Assembly (NCBI GenBank): GCA_021200565.1
Contig: JAJQGJ010000014.1
Span: 1 to 64,000 of the forward strand
Length of the DNA: 64,000 bases
Reading direction: 5' to 3'
DNA from: Oscillospiraceae bacterium
Lineage (GTDB): Bacteria > Bacillota > Clostridia > Oscillospirales > Ruminococcaceae
The notes beneath the pieces were generated by a model. The model was not told the DNA's origin, ran no database searches, and was given only the letters and a program-made list of their open reading frames with translations. This document shows, piece after piece, positions 42,265-51,084 of this stretch. Position numbers and translations under genes: made by a program. Within the stretch, counting starts at the first letter, position 1, and each line of letters opens with the position of its first letter.

Positions 42265-44661
42265 ATGAATTACGGACATTTTGACCTTGAAAAGAAGGAG
42301 TATGTCGTTGACAAGCCCGACACTCCCGCACCCTGGTGTAACTATCTCGGTTCGCCCGCATATGGTGCAATTATCTCAAACAACGCCGGTGGCTACAGCT
42401 TCGTTCAGAGCGGTGCAAACGGCAGAATCATCCGCTATCGCTTCAACACAAATATCGCTCTCCCCGGAAGATATGTCTACATAAGAGACAACGACTCAGG
42501 CGACTACTGGTCTGCCTCCTGGCAGCCGGTCGGAAAGCCTCTCGATCAGTACAAGAGCGAGTGCAGACACGGAACCGGCTACACTATCATCTCTGCTGAC
42601 TACTCAGACGTTCATTCGGAAGTAACCTATTATGTCCCGATGGATGCTACATACGAAGTATGGCGCACCAAGGTTACCAATACCTCTGACAAGCCGAAGA
42701 ACCTTTCTCTCTACGGCTATGTCGAATTCACAAACGACAACAACTATGAGCAGGATCAGGTCAACCTCCAGTACACTCTTTTCATAACGAGAACTTCGTT
42801 TGAGGGCAACAAGATCCTCCAGCATATCAATGAGAATTCCGGCAAGGATGCAACCGGCTCGAATCACCGTGAGCGTTTCTTCGGTCTTGTAGGCGAGAAG
42901 GTTACTGCCTATAACGGCTCTCCCGATGCATTTATCGGAAACTATCGCTCTTATTCAAATCCTATAGCTGTTGAGTCGGGCAAGTGCAATAACGAGCTCA
43001 ACTACAACTCGAACGGCTGCGGAGCTTTGCAGTCGGACATCGTGCTTAATCCTGGCGAGACCAAGGAGCTTATCTATGTTCTCGGTCAGAGAGATAATTC
43101 CGCTGCCAATGAGATTATGGCAAGATATGAAACCCCCGGCTTAGTCGATAAAGAGGTCGAGGAGCTCATCAAGTACTGGCATGGTGAACTCGAGAACTTC
43201 TCTGTTGAGACTCCGAGCGAAGAGTTCAACAACATGATCAACGTCTGGAACTCCTACCAGTGCTTCATTACCTTCACCTGGTCGAGAGCCGCATCCCTTA
43301 TCTACTGCGGCTTGAGAAACGGCTATGGCTACCGTGACACCGTTCAGGATATTCAGGGCATCATTCACCTCGATCCCGAAATGGCTCTTGACAAGATTCG
43401 TTTCATGATTTCGGCTCAGGTTGATAACGGTGGCGGACTTCCGCTCGTCAAATTCAACCACAACGCAGGTCACGAGGATACGCCTGACCAGGCTTCCTAT
43501 GTTCAGGCAACGGGACATCCATCATACCGTGCAGACGACGCACTCTGGCTCTTCCCGACTGTTTACAAATACATCGGCGAGAGCGGCAACAAAGCTTTCC
43601 TTGACGAGGTTATCGTCTATGCCAACGGCGGCGAGGACACAGTTTACGACCACTTAAAGCGTGCCATCAACTTCTCGATGGAGCGCCTTGGTGCTCACAG
43701 CATGCCTGCCGGTCTTCATGCCGACTGGAACGACTGCTTGAGACTCGGCGCCAAGGGCGAATCCACCTTCGTTGCATTCCAGCTCTACTATGCTATGACA
43801 ATGATGCACGACTGGGCTACTGAGCGTGGCGACAGCGAGTATGTCGAGTACATAAATAAGATTCAAGGCGAGCTTCATTCTGCACTCGAGAAGTGCTGGG
43901 ATGAAGACAGATTCATAAGAGGCATCCGTGAAGACAACGTCGTTGTCGGAGCAAAGAGCGATCCGGAAGCCAGCATGTGGCTTAATCCTCAGAGCTGGGC
44001 GGTAATCTCCGGCTTTGCTTCAAAGGAGCAGGGCGAAACCGCTATGGAAAGCGTCCACGAGATCTTAAATACTCCTTACGGCGTCAAGCTCCTCGATCCC
44101 CCGTATATTGATCACATGTTTGACGGTGCACTCATGCACATCTTCAACCCAGACACCAAGGAGAACGGCGGCATCTTCTCGCAGTCTCAGGGCTGGGCAA
44201 TCTTGGCAGAATCGCTCCTCGGTCACGGCAACCGTGCATTTGAATACTTCATGGAGAGCTCCCCTGCTTCGATGAACGACAAGGCTGAGATTCGTGTTAT
44301 CGAGCCTTATGTTCACGGACAGTTCGTCGAATCTACCACATCACCATATGAGGGAAGAGCTCACGTTCACTGGCTCACCGGCACCGCTTCAACCGTCATG
44401 GTCGGCTGCGTCGAGGGCATCTGCGGCATGAGACCTAATGCTGAAGGCTTAGTTGTGAGCCCGGCAATTCCATCCGAGTGGGACGGCTTCAAGATTTCGA
44501 AGAACTTCAGGGGCACACACCTTGACATCTCGGTTGAGAATCCCTCTCACGTCGAAAGCGGCGTCAAGACGGTTATCCTGAACGGCGAAACGCTCAATAG
44601 CAATCTGATTCCCGCTGACAAACTCAAGAGTGAGAATAAAGTTACCGTTGTTTTAGGCTGA
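42265..44661 (+). CDS. Cellobiose phosphorylase (GH94)
   Basis: A 798-residue GH94 enzyme that splits cellobiose with phosphate into glucose 1-phosphate and glucose. The start (MNYGHFDLEKKEYVVDKPDT), PAPWCNYLGSPAYGAIISNN and YSFVQSGANGRIIRYRFN are typical; RDTVQDIQG and HADWNDCLRLG (catalytic acid Asp) lie in the (alpha/alpha)6 barrel. There is no signal peptide, so it works on imported cellobiose. Full family length. Specificity for cellobiose over related disaccharides rests on overall similarity. Confidence 0.9.
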   Translation: MNYGHFDLEKKEYVVDKPDTPAPWCNYLGSPAYGAIISNNAGGYSFVQSGANGRIIRYRFNTNIALPGRYVYIRDNDSGDYWSASWQPVGKPLDQYKSECRHGTGYTIISADYSDVHSEVTYYVPMDATYEVWRTKVTNTSDKPKNLSLYGYVEFTNDNNYEQDQVNLQYTLFITRTSFEGNKILQHINENSGKDATGSNHRERFFGLVGEKVTAYNGSPDAFIGNYRSYSNPIAVESGKCNNELNYNSNGCGALQSDIVLNPGETKELIYVLGQRDNSAANEIMARYETPGLVDKEVEELIKYWHGELENFSVETPSEEFNNMINVWNSYQCFITFTWSRAASLIYCGLRNGYGYRDTVQDIQGIIHLDPEMALDKIRFMISAQVDNGGGLPLVKFNHNAGHEDTPDQASYVQATGHPSYRADDALWLFPTVYKYIGESGNKAFLDEVIVYANGGEDTVYDHLKRAINFSMERLGAHSMPAGLHADWNDCLRLGAKGESTFVAFQLYYAMTMMHDWATERGDSEYVEYINKIQGELHSALEKCWDEDRFIRGIREDNVVVGAKSDPEASMWLNPQSWAVISGFASKEQGETAMESVHEILNTPYGVKLLDPPYIDHMFDGALMHIFNPDTKENGGIFSQSQGWAILAESLLGHGNRAFEYFMESSPASMNDKAEIRVIEPYVHGQFVESTTSPYEGRAHVHWLTGTASTVMVGCVEGICGMRPNAEGLVVSPAIPSEWDGFKISKNFRGTHLDISVENPSHVESGVKTVILNGETLNSNLIPADKLKSENKVTVVLG

Positions 44662-44671
44662 CATTAAAACT

Positions 44672-44706
44672 GAATCCCCACCACTTTGCGTGGCGGGGAT
44701 TTTTTA
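44672..44706 (+). terminator. Terminator of cellobiose phosphorylase
   Basis: AATCCCCACCA and TGGCGGGGATT arms with TTTTTT. Confidence 0.82.
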
Positions 44707-44720
44707 AAGAGGTGAAGTGG

Positions 44721-46547
44721 ATGACAAAACTTGAGGTTCTTAAAAAATATTTCGGCTATGACAGCTTCCGTGAGGGTCAGGAGGAGCTTATTGACGCTAT
44801 TCTTTCTGGGCGTGACGCACTCGGAATCATGCCGACTGGCGCCGGGAAGTCGATATGCTATCAGGTTCCGGCTATGATGCTTGATGGTGTCGCTGTTGTC
44901 ATCTCGCCTCTTATTTCTCTTATGAAGGACCAGGTTGGAGCCTTGAATCAGGCTGGAATCCCAGCTTGCTACTTCAATAGTTCCCTTTCCCAGCACGAAT
45001 ATTTTGAAGCATTAGAGCTCGCTAAAGCCGGGCAGTACAAAATTATCTACGTCGCTCCAGAAAGGCTCGAGATTGACAGCTTTTCACGCATCGCAGAAGA
45101 ATGCGAAATCTCCTTCGTTGCCGTTGATGAGGCGCACTGCGTCTCACAGTGGGGGCAGGATTTCCGCCCGAGCTACTTGAAGATTCACCGGTTTATTGGA
45201 GGTCTTCCCAAGCGTCCTGTCGTCGGAGCCTTCACTGCAACCGCCACAAAGCGTGTCAGGGATGACATCATCACCGACCTCAAGCTTACTAACCCCAAAA
45301 CCCTGGTTACCGGCTTCGACAGACCGAATCTCTATTTTGAAACCCGCCAGAGCCTTCCGAGCAGAGCCGGTTTTATCCTGGATTATGTCAAGGCTCACCC
45401 GAACAGCAGCGGCATCATCTACTGCATTTCAAGAAGCAAGGTTGAAAAGCTCTGCTCAACGCTCTGCGACAACGGCATTTCCGCCACCCGCTACCACGCC
45501 GGGCTTTCCCAGGAGGAAAGGCGTCACAATCAGGACGCATTCATCTACGGCGACAAGCTCGTAATGGTTGCGACAAACGCTTTCGGAATGGGAATCGACA
45601 AGTCGGACGTCAGGTTTGTCATCCACAACGGCATGCCGAAGAGCCTTGAAGCCTATTATCAGGAGGTGGGGCGAGCCGGACGTGATGGGTTAAAATCCGA
45701 CTGCATCCTCCTCTATGCCGCTTCGGATGTCAGAACCAACAGGTTCCTCATCAACCAGAACGACAACCCGGAGCTCTCGCAATCCGAGAAGGACAAAATA
45801 AAAGATAAAGAGCTCGAGCGGCTCAAGCTGATGACCTTCTACGCCACAACCACCGATTGCCTCCGGGACTATATCCTGAAATATTTCGGAGAACCGGGCT
45901 GCGGGAGGTGCTCAAACTGCTCGAACTGCCTTTCTGAGTATGAAGAGATAGACGTCACCGCTGTAGCAAGGAAGCTTGTTGCCTGCGTTGCCGTGACCGG
46001 TCAGAAATGTGGGCAGATGATTCTTCTCGATTTCGTCCGTGGAGTTCCCGGCGAGAAGCTCAAGATGCTCCACCTCAACGACAAAAAGGGCTTCGGCTGC
46101 CTCAAGGATGTAAAGCCGGAAAAGCTCAGGGAGATACTTGACCACCTTCTCCGCACCGGCTACCTCAAAACCGGCGAATTCTATAAGCTTGAACTGACCG
46201 AGCGCAGCCACGATATTCTTTCGGAGACGGTTATTCTCAAGGTCACAAAAGAGCAGGAGAAGAGGAAAGAACGCACACGCAGGCGTGACAGAAAAGCTGC
46301 CAGCGTCACCGCCACTGAGAATCCAGACCTGTTCGAGCTTCTCCGCCAGAAGCGCAGTGAACTCGCCAGAGCCGAAAAAATGCCGCCCTACATCATTTTC
46401 AGTGACAAAACCTTGCATGACATGGCGACAGAGCAGCCCTTGAACGAAAACGAGTTCATGCGCCTGTCCGGCGTTGGCTCACGCAAATGCGAGAAGTATT
46501 CAAGTGAGTTTCTGGCGGTTATAAGGAAATTTGTTCTCAGTAAATAG
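44721..46547 (+). CDS. recQ: ATP-dependent DNA helicase RecQ
   Basis: A 608-residue 3'-5' helicase. Motif I MPTGAGKSICYQ near residue 40, DEAH box VDEAHCVSQWGQDFRP, motif VI YYQEVGRAGRDG, zinc-binding cysteines (CLRDYILKYFGEPGCGRCSNC) and a C-terminal HRDC-like segment (LSGVGSRKCEKYSSEFL). Start MTKLEVLKKYFGY is preceded by GAGGTGAAGTGG. Complete. Confidence 0.94.
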   Translation: MTKLEVLKKYFGYDSFREGQEELIDAILSGRDALGIMPTGAGKSICYQVPAMMLDGVAVVISPLISLMKDQVGALNQAGIPACYFNSSLSQHEYFEALELAKAGQYKIIYVAPERLEIDSFSRIAEECEISFVAVDEAHCVSQWGQDFRPSYLKIHRFIGGLPKRPVVGAFTATATKRVRDDIITDLKLTNPKTLVTGFDRPNLYFETRQSLPSRAGFILDYVKAHPNSSGIIYCISRSKVEKLCSTLCDNGISATRYHAGLSQEERRHNQDAFIYGDKLVMVATNAFGMGIDKSDVRFVIHNGMPKSLEAYYQEVGRAGRDGLKSDCILLYAASDVRTNRFLINQNDNPELSQSEKDKIKDKELERLKLMTFYATTTDCLRDYILKYFGEPGCGRCSNCSNCLSEYEEIDVTAVARKLVACVAVTGQKCGQMILLDFVRGVPGEKLKMLHLNDKKGFGCLKDVKPEKLREILDHLLRTGYLKTGEFYKLELTERSHDILSETVILKVTKEQEKRKERTRRRDRKAASVTATENPDLFELLRQKRSELARAEKMPPYIIFSDKTLHDMATEQPLNENEFMRLSGVGSRKCEKYSSEFLAVIRKFVLSK

Positions 46548-46585
46548 TGACGCCCGATAAAATTTCAATTCCCGGAAAATAGGGC

Positions 46586-46614
46586 TTGATTTCTTGCGGA
46601 AAGTATGGTAAAAT
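46586..46614 (+). promoter_or_regulatory. Promoter before the tRNA-Ser remnant
   Basis: TTGATT, 17 bases, TAAAAT, about 15 bases before the tRNA-like start. Confidence 0.6.
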
Positions 46615-46628
46615 ATCAAAGTTGATTG

Positions 46629-46668
46629 GGAGACGTATCGAAGTGGTCATAACGGGAACGACTCGAAA
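46629..46668 (+). pseudogene. 5' half of a tRNA-Ser(CGA), broken after the anticodon loop
   Basis: The 40 bases starting GGAGACGTATCGAAGTGG have a serine-type acceptor strand, TA, a TCG/CGG D-arm with GTGG loop, and an AACGA stem leading to loop CTCGAAA with anticodon CGA. The pairing strand TCGTT, variable arm, T arm and matching GTCTCC end are absent; unrelated sequence follows. A promoter is still in place upstream. Confidence 0.6.
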
Positions 46669-46809
46669 ACAAGTTTCTTTCTTGGAAGTCTCGTCCCTGA
46701 AGATTCAGATTTGATGCGGGTTTTCGGAGAGTCAACAACTTAATATTTTTCTTTCTTCTCTCCATCTTTTCTCTCCTTTTTCGAGAGGTCAGATGACGAG
46801 AAATTTTAC

Positions 46810-46897
46810 GGAGAGTTGTCCGAGAGGTCGATGGTGCAGCACTCGAAATGCTGTAGACCGCAAGGTCTCTAGGGTTCGAATCCCTAACTCTCCGCCA
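46810..46897 (+). tRNA. tRNA-Ser (anticodon CGA)
   Basis: An 88-base tRNA with CCA encoded. Acceptor GGAGAGT pairs with ACTCTCC; anticodon arm GCAGCA CTCGAAA TGCTGT; long variable arm (AGACCGCAAGGTCT) as in serine tRNAs; T arm AGGGTTCGAATCCCT. Reads UCG codons. The element integrase lies 97 bases downstream, convergent. Confidence 0.95.
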
Positions 46898-46905
46898 AGT
46901 GCTAA

Positions 46906-46939
46906 AAGCTCGTAAAACCTTGCGTTTACGGGCTTTTTG
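46906..46939 (+). terminator. Terminator between tRNA-Ser and integrase
   Basis: GCTCGTAAA and TTTACGGGC arms followed by TTTTTGCTTTT; A-rich on the other side, so it may serve the convergent integrase too. Confidence 0.75.
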
Positions 46940-46993
46940 CTTTTAATTAAGCGTTTAAGTGTTTCGTTTGGAGAATACGATTTTTTGTTGGTC

Positions 46994-48157
46994 TTAACAG
47001 TCAGACTCCATGCCCAAACCACTGAGCATTGCATCTGCTGAGTTGAGTTTGGAGCTGTAGTCGAGATGAGCGTAGATGTTTGCCGTCGTTGAGAAGTCAC
47101 TGTGACCGAGCCACTCTTGGATCTGCTTCATCGGAACACCGTTTGCCAAGAGAAGCGAGGCACAACTATGTCTCAAGTCGTGGAATCGGATGTGCCTGAA
47201 GCCGTTGCTCTTAAGAAATCGTGAAAAGCCACTTGTGACAGCCTGTGGCGTTATAATATCGCCAAGCTCGTTGACGCAGACGTAATCAAGATATTCCTTG
47301 TTGTAACAACGCCCACAAAGACGACGATTTTCCTCCTGTTCTTCTCTTTTGATTAAGAGCCGTTCTTTAACGAAAGGCACGAGAGGAAGCGTCCTCATAC
47401 TTGACTTCGTTTTCGTTGTGTCTGATGCTACGAGAGTGAGTTTTCCATCCAGATTGCATGATGTAACTGTGTGCTGGACGGTGATGGTATTCCGTTCAAA
47501 GTCAATGGCATCCCATTTCATCCCTATTGCTTCACTTCGCCTGAGTCCATAGAACGCGCCAAACATAATGGGCAATTCAAGATTAGTTCCTTTGGAAGCT
47601 TCAAAGAGTGCATTGATTTCATCGGCATCATAGAAGCTTCCAACGAAGCGCTCTTTCCTTGGACGTTCAACCTTGTCCGCCGGATTCACATCTATCAGGT
47701 CTGTCTTCACGGCATACTTCAATGACCTGTGAATATTTGCGTGATAGTGAATTACCGTCGAGGCACTGACACGTTCCAATTCGTGAAGATAAAACTCCTG
47801 AATGTCGGTAGCTCTCAAATCCTTGAGGGCTATTTCTTTTTCACGGAAGTACGGTGCAATAACACCCTTTACCATCATCGAGTAGGAAGAATATGTCGGA
47901 ACCGCCACAGTGCTTTTTACAATCTCAAGCCACTGTTCTATGAAATCGGCGAACAAGATGTCGCCATTCATGGTTTTTGGCTCGTCTGGAACAAAGCTAC
48001 GTCTGGCATCCGCAAGGAATGCTTCGGCTTTCTTCTTGTTTCCCTTTACGGGAAGACCGGTTTTGAGCCACTTGGTTTTCCTTTTTCCAAGAGAATCGGT
48101 ATAACTTAATACGGCGTAGTAATAGCCGCTTTTTTCACTTAAATGTCCTGCTACCAT
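46994..48157 (-). CDS. Tyrosine recombinase (integrase)
   Basis: A 387-residue integrase. Start MVAGHLSEKSGYYYAV is fixed by GAAGGAGGTTACATTT; the upstream in-frame extension is non-family sequence. An N-terminal arm-binding domain (residues 1-60) and SAM-like core-binding domain precede the catalytic domain with FYGLRRSEAIGM (Arg I), HDLRHSCASLLLANG (His-x-x-Arg) and LGHSDFSTTANIYAHLD (Tyr nucleophile). Similar in size and order to Tn916-type Int. Confidence 0.93.
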   Translation of the reverse strand: MVAGHLSEKSGYYYAVLSYTDSLGKRKTKWLKTGLPVKGNKKKAEAFLADARRSFVPDEPKTMNGDILFADFIEQWLEIVKSTVAVPTYSSYSMMVKGVIAPYFREKEIALKDLRATDIQEFYLHELERVSASTVIHYHANIHRSLKYAVKTDLIDVNPADKVERPRKERFVGSFYDADEINALFEASKGTNLELPIMFGAFYGLRRSEAIGMKWDAIDFERNTITVQHTVTSCNLDGKLTLVASDTTKTKSSMRTLPLVPFVKERLLIKREEQEENRRLCGRCYNKEYLDYVCVNELGDIITPQAVTSGFSRFLKSNGFRHIRFHDLRHSCASLLLANGVPMKQIQEWLGHSDFSTTANIYAHLDYSSKLNSADAMLSGLGMESDC

Positions 48158-48287
48158 AAATGTAACCTCCTTCTTTGTGTAGCAGATACACCTACTTATG
48201 CCGGGTTCTATTATACCAGAACCGGGTTCAAAATGGAGGACGTTCTGACACACTTTTTTGTAAATTTTTTGTGTCCAAAAAATTGGG

Positions 48288-48521
48288 TCATGCCGGTTTC
48301 GCACAACCGATGCAGAGATAAGTAAAAAGATGAGCCTTTGGAATGCGATAGGCTCTGCCAACCTTGAGGCAACAGATTTTGCCTTCACGCAAAATGCGAT
48401 AGCCTGTTTTAGTGCTGATGCCGAGTATTTCACACATCTGCTCAATACTCATTACGTCGGGATAATCCTTAAGCATGAGTCTGTGTGCTTCTCTCTGAGA
48501 TATTTTTGAAGCGGTATTCAT
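48288..48521 (-). CDS. Excisionase-type helix-turn-helix protein
   Basis: A 77-residue protein, start MNTASKISQREAHRL after TTAAGGAGGTGAGACGG. PDVMSIEQMCEILGISTKTGYRILREGKICCLKVGRAYRIP is the MerR-like excisionase fold that bends DNA and directs Int toward excision. It lies 130 bases upstream of int on the same strand. Confidence 0.85.
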   Translation of the reverse strand: MNTASKISQREAHRLMLKDYPDVMSIEQMCEILGISTKTGYRILREGKICCLKVGRAYRIPKAHLFTYLCIGCAKPA

Positions 48522-48587
48522 CCGTCTCACCTCCTTAAAATTTCTTATCAGCATAAGGATAGGCAGCGACATTAAGCCACTGCCCAT

Positions 48588-48966
48588 AGTTTATACTGAT
48601 AACCCTTTCGGGAATATTACAGTGTTTTGTTTTCAACATATTTGCAGCTCGCACCCCTGCTGAAATGAGCTTTAAGCTCAGGGAATACTACGGACTATCG
48701 ACGGTTTATCGGTATCATGGGACTCTCACCCCTCAGAGGATCTCTCCGAGCCGCCCCGGAAATCCGAGACGGAAGTATCATTGTACCAGCTTTTCCATCA
48801 TCGCAAGCAGCCGCACCACACGGCTGTTCTGTCTCTCTGTTGATCGCTCGTTCATGTTGGAGGTCATGGCGGCAGAAGACAAGTCGCTTCGAGAAAAGAG
48901 GAAAGATCCGTAGCACTGAACTATTCAGTTTTCAAGTTGCAAATGAGAGAACTAAAATTTATCCCT
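48588..48966. other. Gap without a confident gene
   Basis: About 380 bases. A 29-codon minus-strand frame (48765-48880 region, MTSNMNERSTERQNSR...) and an 82-codon plus-strand frame exist, but neither has a ribosome binding site. It may hold a decayed gene of the element. Confidence 0.4.
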
Positions 48967-49455
48967 CTACTTTACAACGGACATTTTTTCGGCGTTTGTT
49001 GAGTACCTCTCAAAAATTTTTTCAAATTTTTTCTGCACAGCTGCCTTTGCATCAAAAACGCTACGGATATTGATTTTGTTTTTCCGAGCATATTCGCGAA
49101 AAGACATACCTCCGAGAAGACATTCCTCATAGACATCAAGCTGGCGGTCTGTTAGCGACTTTCTGAACTCCACCTCAAGAAACTTCATTGCAACCTCATC
49201 CATGAGGTCTTGTGGGTCAACCAGCCATGCGGGAGATTTAACATCTTCGGGAAGTTCATCAAGTGAGAGGATAGTTTTACCGTTTTCAGTTGCATCACCT
49301 GCAAAAGAACGTCTCATTTTCTTTTCTTCCGCTCGAAGAAGCTTCATGACATCACGAGCTACCTCCGTCACCTCGCCGGTGAGCTTTATTCTCACCATGC
49401 ACTTTCCATCCTCCGTAGTCCAAAGGTCGTAGTCAAATTCGATTGGGGTTTTCAT
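48967..49455 (-). CDS. Sigma-70 region 4-like regulator of the element
   Basis: A 162-residue protein. The C-terminal half has LTDRQLDVYEECLLGGMSFREYARKNKINIRSVFDAKAAVQKKF, the HTH pattern of sigma region 4 with no region 2. The N-terminal half is a basic helical domain with MRIKLTGEVTEVARDVMKLL. Proteins of this type control transfer or excision genes of Firmicutes elements. Its ribosome binding site lies in the 3' arm of a hairpin (49463-49492). Confidence 0.65.
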   Translation of the reverse strand: MKTPIEFDYDLWTTEDGKCMVRIKLTGEVTEVARDVMKLLRAEEKKMRRSFAGDATENGKTILSLDELPEDVKSPAWLVDPQDLMDEVAMKFLEVEFRKSLTDRQLDVYEECLLGGMSFREYARKNKINIRSVFDAKAAVQKKFEKIFERYSTNAEKMSVVK

Positions 49456-49462
49456 TTTGTTT

Positions 49463-49492
49463 CCTTTCCGCTGGAACGGAACAGCGGAAGGG
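49463..49492 (-). promoter_or_regulatory. Hairpin covering the ribosome binding site of the sigma-like gene
   Basis: Minus strand CCTTCCGCTG and CAGCGGAAAGG arms with an eight-base loop; the AAAGG Shine-Dalgarno is in the 3' arm, eight bases from the ATG, so folding would limit translation. Confidence 0.55.
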
Positions 49493-49504
49493 TGAACATA
49501 AAAA

Positions 49505-49582
49505 GAGCCGCACGACGGAGAGCTTTAATCCCAAACCGATAAAACAGATGCTTCTGTAACAGAAACTCTGTTCATGCGGCTC
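49505..49582 (-). ncRNA. Structured leader RNA with multi-helix junction and terminator-like 3' end
   Basis: On the minus strand an eight-base closing stem GAGCCGCA/TGCGGCTC is followed by TTTTTATG. Inside are two adjacent hairpins, AACAGA GTT TCTGTT and ACAGA AGCA TCTGT. The layout resembles a small cloverleaf ending in an intrinsic terminator, upstream of the sigma-like gene; it could be an attenuator or a small RNA. Confidence 0.5.
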
Positions 49583-49649
49583 AGGAAGACTCACCGTTCA
49601 GCGGCTCCATAGCACAGCTATAAATATTTATTTTTTGTTATCTCCACAT

Positions 49650-49898
49650 TCAGCCCTTATAGCTGGTAGGGAGTTGTAACCGTCTCATGTTGAGAACATC
49701 AAACACTGTCTCACGTCCGCAAGCCTTGCACTTGGCTTGGACATGACCCCGTGTGTCCTCAAATACTGCTATTGAATTGTGATGGCAATACGGGCATTTC
49801 ACCATCCGCTTTTTTTGCGACGCAATAGCATTGCAAGCCCGTTGAATTTTCATCTGCATTTCAGCAGACGGTTCAGTTATACGAATTTCTCTCCTCAT
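49650..49898 (-). CDS. Small zinc-ribbon protein
   Basis: An 82-residue protein with a helical basic N-terminus and a CPYCHHNSIAVF...CKACGRETVF four-cysteine ribbon. Its start overlaps the upstream metallopeptidase stop by four bases, so the two are coupled. Function unknown; possibly nucleic acid binding. Confidence 0.75.
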   Translation of the reverse strand: MRREIRITEPSAEMQMKIQRACNAIASQKKRMVKCPYCHHNSIAVFEDTRGHVQAKCKACGRETVFDVLNMRRLQLPTSYKG

Positions 49899-50626
49899 GC
49901 AATCGCCTCTATTGGGTCGTAAAACTCTGAGCGTGGGCGGTCATCGAGATAACCGAGATGTCTCAGTCGGATGATGACAGCAGTTCTTGAAACACCGAAC
50001 GTGTCACAGAGCTGGTCAAGAGTTATCTGATCACGACAGCAGAACTTTTCTTCAAAGCTCGTGAGATTCTTGCCGTTTGAATAAAAGAGCATTGCAAGCT
50101 CAATTTCCCTCTGAGGCATAAGAATCGCTGCGCCTAATACGTTTGCTTGCCATTCATTCCAGTCTTCACGGGTTTTGAGATCCCGTGGAGAATAAGATTT
50201 GCGGGCGGCATATTGCTTCCGACAAGCAACCTTATTTTCCTCAGATTCAAGCTGATAGAGAATCTGATGGGCGCATTCATGTGCAAGCGTAAATTTCCGC
50301 TTTCCGCAGAGCTTTTCAACCTGTCCGGGGCGCATGAAGCTCTCGTCTAAAAGAACCTGATTCTGCTTGAGTGGGATTAACCATTTTCCTTCCTTGGTGT
50401 CAATCTCATACCATGTGTTGACATATGCCGTTAGACCACAGATGCTGCCGTCGGGAGAAAGTTTTGCGAATGAGACATCAAGTCCGAGGTAGTCAGTTGC
50501 AAACTTCTCAATCGGGGTACACCAAGGACGACGGACACCCTTGCCGGGTTTGCAGTCAAAGACTCTGTTGAAGTCTTTCATGACAGCGACTGCAATTTCT
50601 TCGAGATTGCCATAGGATAAAATCAT
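49895..50626 (-). CDS. ImmA/IrrE-type metallopeptidase with C-terminal HTH
   Basis: A 243-residue protein. Start MILSYGNLEEIAVAVM follows AAAGGAGGGCTGCTA. Zinc motif HECAHQILY near residue 116, third ligand region WQANVLGAAILMP near 165 and a C-terminal helix-turn-helix (ITLDQLCDTFGVSRTAVIIRL). ImmA-type proteases cleave phage or element repressors. The element has a second ImmA-type gene next to its XRE repressor. Confidence 0.82.
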   Translation of the reverse strand: MILSYGNLEEIAVAVMKDFNRVFDCKPGKGVRRPWCTPIEKFATDYLGLDVSFAKLSPDGSICGLTAYVNTWYEIDTKEGKWLIPLKQNQVLLDESFMRPGQVEKLCGKRKFTLAHECAHQILYQLESEENKVACRKQYAARKSYSPRDLKTREDWNEWQANVLGAAILMPQREIELAMLFYSNGKNLTSFEEKFCCRDQITLDQLCDTFGVSRTAVIIRLRHLGYLDDRPRSEFYDPIEAIA

Positions 50627-50883
50627 TAGCAGCCCTCCTTTGCTTCTACAAACCACCTGTTACCTTCTTGAAACAGAAACGACTCCTGTCCCTTAATCAC
50701 AACAGTATAACGAATGCCTCCACCACTGACTGCCATCGAAGCGGCACGGCACTTGTAGAGAACCTTTTCAATGTGATAGACAAGACCGTTTTTCCAAATG
50801 ACAAAGCACGGCATAATGTTGCCCTGCTCGTCGATGTTGACGTTTACTGAAACATAAGCTTTTTTACGCTGAACGTTATTCAT
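50626..50883 (-). CDS. Small beta-rich element protein
   Basis: An 85-residue protein, start MNNVQRKKAYVSVNVN after TTGGAGAACGCTC. The pattern of strands (PCFVIWKNGLVYHIEKVLYKCRA, IRYTVVIKGQESFLFQEGNRWFVEA) suggests a small beta barrel often encoded beside ImmA genes in Clostridia elements. Its TAA stop overlaps the next ATG by one base. Function unknown. Confidence 0.65.
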   Translation of the reverse strand: MNNVQRKKAYVSVNVNIDEQGNIMPCFVIWKNGLVYHIEKVLYKCRAASMAVSGGGIRYTVVIKGQESFLFQEGNRWFVEAKEGC

Positions 50884-50939
50884 GAGCGTTCTCCAATCTT
50901 CAAAATTTACCGGCACTAACAAAAATTTTCATTTTGCTA

Positions 50940-51054
50940 TTGACACACACCTTGTTCGTGTGGTATTATATTCACGAACAGCCCGTTCGTGTAACTGAAG
51001 TATAGCACGAACACAATATTCGTGTCAAGTGTTTTTGCGAAATTTCTGTTCGTG
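50940..51054 (+). promoter_or_regulatory. Repressor promoter with an array of CACGAAC/GTTCGTG operators
   Basis: TTGACA (50940), 18 bases, TATTAT (50964). Half-sites GTTCGTG at 50954 and 51048, and inverted pairs CACGAAC-n5-GTTCGTG at 50973-50991 and CACGAAC-n5-ATTCGTG at 51006-51024. One half-site is in the spacer, which suits autorepression by the XRE protein. It also faces the divergent operon at 50883. Confidence 0.75.
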
Positions 51055-51084
51055 TCCACAAAAATAATTTGAAAGAGGTGCCTT

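Noticed and set aside
46669-46809. Group I intron splitting the first tRNA-Ser in its anticodon loop
   Set aside because: Only about 140 bases lie before a second, complete tRNA with its own 5' half; no intron core motifs are seen.
48665-48913. 82-codon plus-strand frame between excisionase and sigma-like gene
   Set aside because: No ribosome site, opposite to neighbouring genes, and no recognisable protein features.
50940-51054. LexA (SOS) boxes
   Set aside because: The inverted pairs have a five-base centre, not the four bases of the Gram-positive LexA box, and occur as an array beside an XRE gene.
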